From Oscillospiraceae bacterium (GTDB lineage: Bacteria; Bacillota; Clostridia; Oscillospirales; Butyricicoccaceae), in contig CADBTM010000211.1 in the NCBI GenBank assembly GCA_902797555.1, positions 1 through 14,748 of the forward strand: 14,748 bases of DNA, read 5' to 3'. The notes under the pieces are model-generated. The model was not told the DNA's origin. It worked only from the letters and a program-made list of their open reading frames with translations, and searched no databases. Shown here piece after piece: positions 1 to 5,070 of the stretch (the stretch's first letter is position 1; each line of letters opens with the position of its first letter). Made by a program: the position numbers and the translations under genes.

Positions 1-2
1 AT

Positions 3-1763
3 GAGCTGTGGTGGCAGCTGCGGCACTGGGAGGCGATCGGGCGGAAGAAAAAGAAGGATTGCCCGGGGAAAGCGATCAGTGAGCCTACGTCCGCCTGGCT
101 TTTCAACAGCATCATGAACAAGCACGCGGACATGATGGACAATGTGCCGGAGCCGGTGGTGCTGCCGAGAGAGAGGAGCGACGAGGAGAGCGCGAAGGTG
201 CTGGGAGAGATCCTGCCGGTGGTGCTGGAAAACAACGGGTACGACCAGGCCTATGACCACGCTTGCTGGGAAAAGCTCAAGCACGGAACCGCAGCCTACG
301 GCGTTTTTTGGGACGGCGGGAAGGAAAACGGTTTGGGAGACATCAGCATTCGCGTGGTCGATCTGCTGAAGCTGTACTGGGAACCGGGGATCACCGATCT
401 GCAGGACAGCCGGAATCTCTTTTTGGTGGAGCTGGTGGATCAGGACTTGCTGGAGGAGGAATATCCCCAGCTCAGGGGCAAGCTGGGCGGCACCCAGATC
501 GATGTCAAGCAGTATCTATACGACGACCAAGTCGACAACAGCGGGAAGTCGATTGTGGTGGACTGGTACTATAAGCTGCGGGCACCGAGCGGCCGCCAGC
601 TGCTGCACTATTGCAAATTTTGCGGGAATACCGTGCTGTACGCCTCGGAAAATGACCCGGCATTCCGGGAGAGAGGATTTTATGACCACGGCCGATATCC
701 CATCGTGATGGACGTGCTTTATCCCGAAAAGGGTACGCCCTGCGGATTTGGATATGTGGCGATCTGCAAGGATCCTCAGACCTACATTGATCGCCTTTTC
801 GGCAGCATCCTGGACAATGCCCTCGAGGCCACAAACCGGAGATATTTCATCGGCGGGAACACGGGGATGAACGAAGCGGATCTGCTGGACAAAAGCAAGA
901 AACTCATCCACGTGGAGGGCGGATTGGACGAGCTGCATTTGCGGGAGGTGGCATATGACCCGCTGAGCGGGATCTATGTCAACATCGCACAGCTGAAAAT
1001 CGACGAGCTGAAGGAGACAAGCGCCAACCGGGACGTCAATTCCGGCGGAAAGACCGGAGGCGTGACGGCTGCGTCGGCCATCGCGGCGCTGCAGGAGGCG
1101 GGAAATAAGTCCAGCCGGGACATCATCGCCTCGTCCTACCGAACGCACACGGAGGTGTGCAAGCTGTGTGTGGAGCTGATCCGGCAATTTTACACCGAGC
1201 GCAGAGCCTTCCGCGTCACCGGACCCGGAGGCGACTATAGCTTTGTAGACTTTGACAACAGTGGAATGCGGGAGCAGCAGATCGGGACGGATGCCGGAGG
1301 CGCACCGCTCTACCGCGTGCCGGTCTTTGACCTCAAAATGCGGGCGCAGAAGAAAAATCCTTTTTCCAGGATGGAGCAGAACGAAAGGGCAAAGGAGCTG
1401 TACGGCCTCGGCTTTTTCAATCCGGAGCGGGCGCAGGAAGCGCTGGGCGCGCTGGAGATGATGGATTTTGAGGGGATCGACAAGGTTCGGGAGCAGGCGA
1501 GAGAGGGACAGACCCTCCTCAAGATGGTGGAGCAGCTGGGCGCACAGGTGCAGCAGCTTTCCTCCATGGTGGCCACGCTCACGGGAGATGGAAATGCTGC
1601 GGCGCTGACCGACGTGCAGCCGAGGCGAGGCGCGCCGGGAGCGGGAGCGCCGGCGCCGACAGGCATGGGAGAGAGCGAGAGCGCAAGGATCCTTCAGGCG
1701 CAGACCCCAATGACGGGGTATGGACAGCGCCTGGCAAAGCGATCCACCCCGGAGGTGGAGTGA
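3..1763 (+). CDS. Phage portal protein (5' partial)
   Basis: The reading frame is open from the first full codon of the window, so the true start lies upstream; 586 residues are visible. The portal is the dodecameric ring at one capsid vertex through which DNA is packaged and ejected. The assignment rests on portal-like stretches (TSAWLFNSIMNKHADMM near the visible N-terminus, LYWEPGITDLQDSRNLF about residue 130) and on position directly before protease, scaffold and capsid genes. The C-terminal part has a coiled-coil stretch (LLKMVEQLGAQVQQLSSMV) followed by a Gly/Ala/Pro-rich tail. The first ATG in frame inside the window, at 114, sits within conserved sequence and is not the start. The protease gene begins 2 bases after the stop. 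The P22/N4-type portal superfamily is likely from the capsid type, but the exact family cannot be settled by eye. Confidence 0.85.
   Translation, partial: ELWWQLRHWEAIGRKKKKDCPGKAISEPTSAWLFNSIMNKHADMMDNVPEPVVLPRERSDEESAKVLGEILPVVLENNGYDQAYDHACWEKLKHGTAAYGVFWDGGKENGLGDISIRVVDLLKLYWEPGITDLQDSRNLFLVELVDQDLLEEEYPQLRGKLGGTQIDVKQYLYDDQVDNSGKSIVVDWYYKLRAPSGRQLLHYCKFCGNTVLYASENDPAFRERGFYDHGRYPIVMDVLYPEKGTPCGFGYVAICKDPQTYIDRLFGSILDNALEATNRRYFIGGNTGMNEADLLDKSKKLIHVEGGLDELHLREVAYDPLSGIYVNIAQLKIDELKETSANRDVNSGGKTGGVTAASAIAALQEAGNKSSRDIIASSYRTHTEVCKLCVELIRQFYTERRAFRVTGPGGDYSFVDFDNSGMREQQIGTDAGGAPLYRVPVFDLKMRAQKKNPFSRMEQNERAKELYGLGFFNPERAQEALGALEMMDFEGIDKVREQAREGQTLLKMVEQLGAQVQQLSSMVATLTGDGNAAALTDVQPRRGAPGAGAPAPTGMGESESARILQAQTPMTGYGQRLAKRSTPEVE
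1751..1760 (+). promoter_or_regulatory. Ribosome binding site for the Prp-like gene
   Basis: GGAGGTGGAG lies inside the last codons of the portal gene and sits a few bases before a GTG at 1765. It decides the start: the upstream in-frame ATG at 1720 would force a 44-base overlap and add an N-terminus without any Prp-like sequence. The arrangement suggests translational coupling to the portal. Confidence 0.75.
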
Positions 1764-1764
1764 C

Positions 1765-2067
1765 GTGACGGAAATCATTTTGCAGGAAGGCAAAGACCTG
1801 TGGAAGATCGAGGCAAAAGGGCATGCCACCGGAGCACCGGAGGTGTGTGCTGCCATCTCGAACCTGATGACGGCGGTCGCCGGATGGGCGATGTGCCGGA
1901 ATGACGTCACGGTGCACGAAAGCAGACTGAGCAGCGGGGAAGCGGTGATCTCCTTTGCGGGAGACAGAACGGCCTGCAGAGCGATCTGGGAGCTGGCACA
2001 GGTGGACGCGCTGCTGTTGCAGCAAGCATACCCGCAGACGGTGCGGGCTGCGATTTTGGAAGCGTGA
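1765..2067 (+). CDS. prp: Prp-like cysteine protease (YsxB family)
   Basis: A 100-residue protein starting at GTG 1765, the usual size for Prp (about 105-110). Cellular Prp removes the N-terminal extension of ribosomal protein L27 in Firmicutes, and in Staphylococcus aureus it also trims the capsid and scaffold proteins of phage 80alpha. The diagnostic block is present: GHA with candidate catalytic His20, then EVCAAISNL with candidate nucleophile Cys28, followed by a hydrophobic helix. The C-terminal half ends in the family-like LLLQQAYPQTVR. The His-Cys loop is 8 residues against about 12 in cellular enzymes, so it is shortened. The gene lies between portal and scaffold, where a maturation protease belongs, and both the next two proteins carry an L27-like leader. 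Family membership is strong from sequence; the role in capsid maturation is inferred. Confidence 0.86.
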   Translation: MTEIILQEGKDLWKIEAKGHATGAPEVCAAISNLMTAVAGWAMCRNDVTVHESRLSSGEAVISFAGDRTACRAIWELAQVDALLLQQAYPQTVRAAILEA

Positions 2068-2169
2068 TCCCGCGGGCGGGAGCCTGCGGATCCGATAGAC
2101 AGGCACACGGAGCCTTAATCCGCGAAGATAGAGCCGACACGGGCGGCAAAACCCGCGAAAGGAGCAAAC

Positions 2170-3141
2170 ATGAAGATCAAAAAGATCGAGCGGATCCGGA
2201 TGATCCTGAACCTATTTGACGCAGGAGAGGGCGCCGCGCCGGCGGCCGGAGAAGCACAAACGGGCGAGACAACGGCAGCCCCCGGAACCACCCGCCGGGG
2301 AAAATCGGGCGAATTTGCAAACGTCGTTTTCGGAAAAGATCCATCCGCGGAAGGGATCGAGCCGGAACGCGGGCAGGGCTCTGCCGCCGGGAGCCAGAGC
2401 GAGATCATCACCACCGCCAGCACAGCGGAGGAAAAGCGGAAAGCGTGGCAGGCGCTGATCCAGGGCGAGTATAAAGACATGTACACCGAGGATACCCAAA
2501 AGCTGATCAACCGTCGCTTTGCAGAGACAAAGACGATGCAGGATCGGCTGAGCAGCCAGACCCCGATCATGGAGCTGCTGGCACAGCGGTATGGCGTGAA
2601 AGCAGACGACGCGCAGGGGCTGATGGCCGCCATCGAAAAGGATGACGGCTATTGGCAGGAGGCGGCCGAGGAAGCCGGCCTGAGCGTAGAGGCATACAAA
2701 GAGATGCAGCGGCTGCGGCGGGAGAATGCCGCCTTTGTGCGGGAGCAGCAGCGCACCCAGGGACAGATGAGAGCGGACGCACAGCTGCAGACGTGGTATG
2801 CCGAGGCGGAGAGCCTGAAGCAGCGGTACCCCGGATTTGACCTGAAAGCAGAGGTGCAGGACAAGGACTTTTTGTCCATGCTGCGAGCCGGCGTCCCCAT
2901 GGAGCAGGCGTTCAAAGTGCGACACTTTGATCAGCTGACGCGAGATGCAATGACCACCATGGCCATGCAGACCGAGCGGGCGGTGACAGACAATGTGAGA
3001 GCGAGGGGCACAAGGCCGCAGGAAAACGGCGCGGCGGCAAAGAGCCCCTTCATCCGAAAGAGCGATCCCAGTAAGTTTACAAAAAAAGACCGAGAGGAGA
3101 TCGCCAGACGCGTTGCAATGGGGGAGAAGATCGTGCTTTGA
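2170..3141 (+). CDS. Capsid scaffolding protein with cleavable-type leader
   Basis: A 323-residue, highly charged, mostly helical protein directly before the major capsid gene, the normal place for a scaffold, which directs procapsid assembly and then leaves. Residues 1-18 are basic and hydrophobic and end in LNLFDA, then an Ala/Gly/Thr/Pro-rich low-complexity region runs to about residue 80. The middle (about 85-240) is predicted coiled coil rich in Glu, Gln and Arg. The end is a basic helix (KFTKKDREEIARRVAMGEKI), reminiscent of the coat-binding C-terminal helix of P22-type scaffolds. It begins at ATG 2170 behind GAAAGGAG. The leader closely resembles that of the capsid protein downstream, so both may be cut by the Prp-like protease at 1765. 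No sequence-level family name is certain; function follows from composition and position. Confidence 0.8.
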   Translation: MKIKKIERIRMILNLFDAGEGAAPAAGEAQTGETTAAPGTTRRGKSGEFANVVFGKDPSAEGIEPERGQGSAAGSQSEIITTASTAEEKRKAWQALIQGEYKDMYTEDTQKLINRRFAETKTMQDRLSSQTPIMELLAQRYGVKADDAQGLMAAIEKDDGYWQEAAEEAGLSVEAYKEMQRLRRENAAFVREQQRTQGQMRADAQLQTWYAEAESLKQRYPGFDLKAEVQDKDFLSMLRAGVPMEQAFKVRHFDQLTRDAMTTMAMQTERAVTDNVRARGTRPQENGAAAKSPFIRKSDPSKFTKKDREEIARRVAMGEKIVL

Positions 3142-3159
3142 CCCCAGGAAAGGAGAAAC

Positions 3160-4173
3160 ATGAAAGACTTAATCATCGAAAGACTGCTGATGCTGCCGAT
3201 GGTGCTCAACCTGTTTGATGCCAACCCAAACACCCAGGTTACCACGGCCAACACCACCGGGAACGACCTGTCCCCGGAAATGAAGACCTACTACTCCGAC
3301 TATCTCATCGACCTGATGGAGGCGGAGTTGATCCACGACCGCTTTGGCCAGCAGGCGCCCATCCCCAAAAACGGCGGCAAGACCATCGAGTTCCGGCGCT
3401 ATGACAGCCTGCCCGAGCTGACCACCCCTCTGACCGAGGGCGTCACTCCGGATGGCCAGAACCTGAACGTGAGCGTGATCACGGCAACCGTCAAGCAGTA
3501 CGGCGGCTATGTCACCCTCAGCGATATGCTGATTATGACGGCCATCGACAACAACGTCATCCAGGCGACCAAGCTGATCGCCAGCCAGGCCGGCCGTACC
3601 ATGGACGGCACCACCCGGGATGTGCTCAATGCCGGTACCGTTGTGCGGTATTGCGGCGGCAAAACCACCCGCGCGGCGCTGACCCCTGTGGACGGCGAGT
3701 GCAATATCACTGTGGACGACGTGCGCAAGGCCGTGCGTGATCTGGAGGCACAGGACGCGCCCCGGATCAACGGCTATTACATCGGCATCATCCATCCCAG
3801 CGTGAAGTATGACCTGATGAGCGACCTCAAGTGGGAAGAACCCCACACGTATGCAGACACCACCGAGATCTATGAAAACGAGATCGGCCGTCTGTACGGC
3901 GTCCGCTTCATCGAGAACACCCGTGCAAAGGTGTTTAAAAATGCCGGCGCCAACAATGCGGATGTGTATTCCACCCTGATCTTTGGCCGGGACGCCTATG
4001 GCGTGACGCCCATCTCCGGCAACGGTGTGGAGCACATCGTTAAACAGCTGGGATCCGGCGGCTCCAACGACCCCCTGAACCAGAGAGCCACTGTCGGCTG
4101 GAAGGGCGTGAAGGCTGCGGAGATCCTGGTGGAGCAGTACATGGTGCGCGTGGAGAGCACGGCCAGCGACTAA
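3160..4173 (+). CDS. Major capsid protein, N4-gp56 family
   Basis: This 337-residue protein forms the icosahedral shell. It matches the N4-gp56 major capsid family (HK97 fold) by eye: residues about 40-65 (LSPEMKTYYSDYLIDLMEAE), then GKTIEFRRYDSLPEL, a PLTEGVTPDG block, the QYGGYVTLSD block, the helix with ASQAGRTMDGTTRDVLNAG, and late HPSVKYDL and YGVRFIENTRAK segments. Residues 1-21 precede the conserved domain and end in LNLFDA, the same motif as in the scaffold leader and similar to the Prp site of L27. Codon use is somewhat richer in GGC, ACC and AAC than in neighbours, as expected of the most highly expressed virion gene. It starts at ATG 3160 after AAAGGAG, 18 bases after the scaffold stop. 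A strong hairpin follows the gene. Confidence 0.94.
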   Translation: MKDLIIERLLMLPMVLNLFDANPNTQVTTANTTGNDLSPEMKTYYSDYLIDLMEAELIHDRFGQQAPIPKNGGKTIEFRRYDSLPELTTPLTEGVTPDGQNLNVSVITATVKQYGGYVTLSDMLIMTAIDNNVIQATKLIASQAGRTMDGTTRDVLNAGTVVRYCGGKTTRAALTPVDGECNITVDDVRKAVRDLEAQDAPRINGYYIGIIHPSVKYDLMSDLKWEEPHTYADTTEIYENEIGRLYGVRFIENTRAKVFKNAGANNADVYSTLIFGRDAYGVTPISGNGVEHIVKQLGSGGSNDPLNQRATVGWKGVKAAEILVEQYMVRVESTASD

Positions 4174-4188
4174 AGACAAACAAACGGA

Positions 4189-4213
4189 TCCCCGCCGGAA
4201 GCCCCGGCGGGGA
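4189..4213. terminator. Strong hairpin after the capsid gene
   Basis: A ten-pair perfect stem (left arm 4189-4198, right arm 4204-4213) with a five-base loop, almost all G-C pairs. On the + strand it is followed by AATCCCCATAAAT, with no T-run, so it is not a standard intrinsic terminator in that direction. It may mark or protect the 3' end of capsid mRNA, or cause partial termination to set dosage. On the - strand it is followed within a few bases by a T-rich stretch, so weak antisense termination is also possible. Confidence 0.6.
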
Positions 4214-4239
4214 ATCCCCATAAATAGAAAGGAGAAACC

Positions 4240-4560
4240 ATGAGCAATCAGAATGTGGAGAAGGACAAGATCGAGAAGACCGAGATCGATCCCGGCGAGG
4301 AGCTGAAGGACAAGAAGACCAAGGTCGATCCCGGCGAGGAGCTGGTGGACTTTTATGCACCGAGCATCGATCCGGAGCGGGATATGCCCCTCTTTTTGAG
4401 CGTCAACGGCGAGAACGTCCGGGTGATGCGGGGGGAAACCGTCAAGATCAAGCGGAAATTCAAGGAGGTCTACGATCACTCGGTTGAGCAGGAGAGAGCC
4501 AACCGGAAGGCCTATGAAAAGATCCAGCGGGAGAGCAGACAGGCGCTGGCAGATCTTTAA
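4240..4560 (+). CDS. Small charged head-region protein with tandem repeat
   Basis: A 106-residue protein behind AAAGGAG, between the capsid gene and the connector-like gene. The first 40 residues are very acidic and lysine-rich and hold two copies of a unit ending in DPGEEL, one at about residues 17-22 and one at 30-35. The rest contains MPLFLSVNGENVRVMRGETVKIKRKFKEVYDHS, followed by a charged helix; I recognise this 'LSVNGxxxxVxRGxxVxIxxxxxEV' layout as common in small proteins just after capsid genes in Firmicutes phages. A decoration, head-completion or internal role is possible. I do not recognise a named family, and the function is unknown. Confidence 0.75.
   Translation: MSNQNVEKDKIEKTEIDPGEELKDKKTKVDPGEELVDFYAPSIDPERDMPLFLSVNGENVRVMRGETVKIKRKFKEVYDHSVEQERANRKAYEKIQRESRQALADL
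4286..4344 (+). repeat. Two-copy 39-base direct repeat
   Basis: A 20-base stretch at 4286-4305 recurs without a mismatch at 4325-4344, with a period of 39 bases (13 codons). The preceding AAGGACAAG is also repeated. It encodes the duplicated DPGEEL unit in the acidic N-terminus of the small head-region protein and looks like a recent in-frame tandem duplication. Confidence 0.85.
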
Positions 4561-4597
4561 AGCATCAATATCCGCGAGACAGAAAAACAGACTGTGA

Positions 4598-4650
4598 CAC
4601 GGCACGGCAAGCGACGGAGGGCGTGACCCTCTGCGGCTTGCCGCGCCGTG
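4598..4650. promoter_or_regulatory. Long intergenic stem-loop
   Basis: Outer arms 4598-4612 and 4636-4650 pair over 15 positions with a single mismatch; inner arms 4617-4621 and 4627-4631 pair perfectly around a five-base loop, separated by a small internal loop. It fills most of the only sizeable gap in the head region and ends 11 bases before the ribosome binding site of the next gene. No T-run follows on the + strand, so a simple intrinsic terminator is unlikely. An mRNA-stability, RNase-processing or translation-control element is possible. Confidence 0.65.
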
Positions 4651-4671
4651 CTTGCGCAGAAGGGAGGACAA

Positions 4672-5070
4672 ATGACCATCGGAGAAGCAATCGCCCAGGC
4701 GAAGACGCTGACGGGAAGCGGAAGTCTGGTGGAGGACGAGCTTTTGTGTCAATACCTCAGCGAGCTGGACGGTCAGATCGTGCTGGACTTTGCAGGCGGA
4801 TCGGAGTGGGTCAGCTACAAGCTGCCGGACGACGAAGACGCTCTGCTGATCGTCCCGCACCCCTATGACGGACTGTACGTCCACTGGCTGGAGGGAAAGA
4901 TCTACTATGCCAACGGCGAATATGACCGCTACAGCAACGCCATGGCGGCGTGCAATAAGGCGATGCTGGAATATCGGAAATGGGTGAACCGCAGCCAGGT
5001 GAGAAGTGCGGAATATCACACCGAAGACGGCCGGTCGGTGATCGTCTTCGAGGAAGGAGGAAGACCGTGA
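4672..5070 (+). CDS. Head-tail connector-like protein
   Basis: A 132-residue protein. The start at ATG 4672 is chosen because AGGGAGG lies at 4661-4667; an in-frame upstream start at 4648 falls inside the hairpin and lacks a ribosome site. The sequence has a layout common in Firmicutes phages just after capsid genes: an N-terminal MTIGEAIAQAKTL helix, CQYLSELDGQIV, then LIVPHPYDGLYVHWLEGKI and a helix with YANGEYDRYSNAMAACNKAM. Helical proteins of this position and size usually act as adaptors between portal and tail, and I infer that role; the published family name is not certain. The C-terminal 25 residues (SAEYHTEDGRSVIVFEEGG) are less familiar. Its stop overlaps the GTG start of the fibre gene (GTGA, 5067-5070). 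Confidence 0.72.
   Translation: MTIGEAIAQAKTLTGSGSLVEDELLCQYLSELDGQIVLDFAGGSEWVSYKLPDDEDALLIVPHPYDGLYVHWLEGKIYYANGEYDRYSNAMAACNKAMLEYRKWVNRSQVRSAEYHTEDGRSVIVFEEGGRP
5051..5060 (+). promoter_or_regulatory. Ribosome binding site for the fibre gene
   Basis: AGGAAGGAGG is followed after six bases by GTG at 5067. It fixes the fibre start at 5067 rather than at the in-frame ATG at 4980, which would overlap the previous gene by about 90 bases and has no such site. Confidence 0.75.

Noticed and set aside
1..110. ATG at the first base of the window
   Set aside because: It is in a different frame from the portal, which is open through this region with portal-like sequence; the short product has no features.
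1720..1764. ATG 1720 as start of the Prp-like gene
   Set aside because: It would overlap the portal by 44 bases and add 15 residues outside the Prp fold; GTG 1765 has a good ribosome site and gives the family length.
516..2108. A 530-codon open frame on the - strand opposite the portal
   Set aside because: It covers the portal and protease genes, which have clear family motifs on the + strand.
2068..2169. The 102-base gap after the Prp-like gene, with a small palindrome at 2068-2081
   Set aside because: The palindrome gives only a short stem with a tight loop and no T-run. Apart from the ribosome site near 2158-2165, I see no promoter or gene.
4980..5066. ATG 4980 as start of the fibre
   Set aside because: The added residues overlap the connector-like gene in another frame; GTG 5067 follows AGGAAGGAGG and places the YLSAYGIA motif near the N-terminus.
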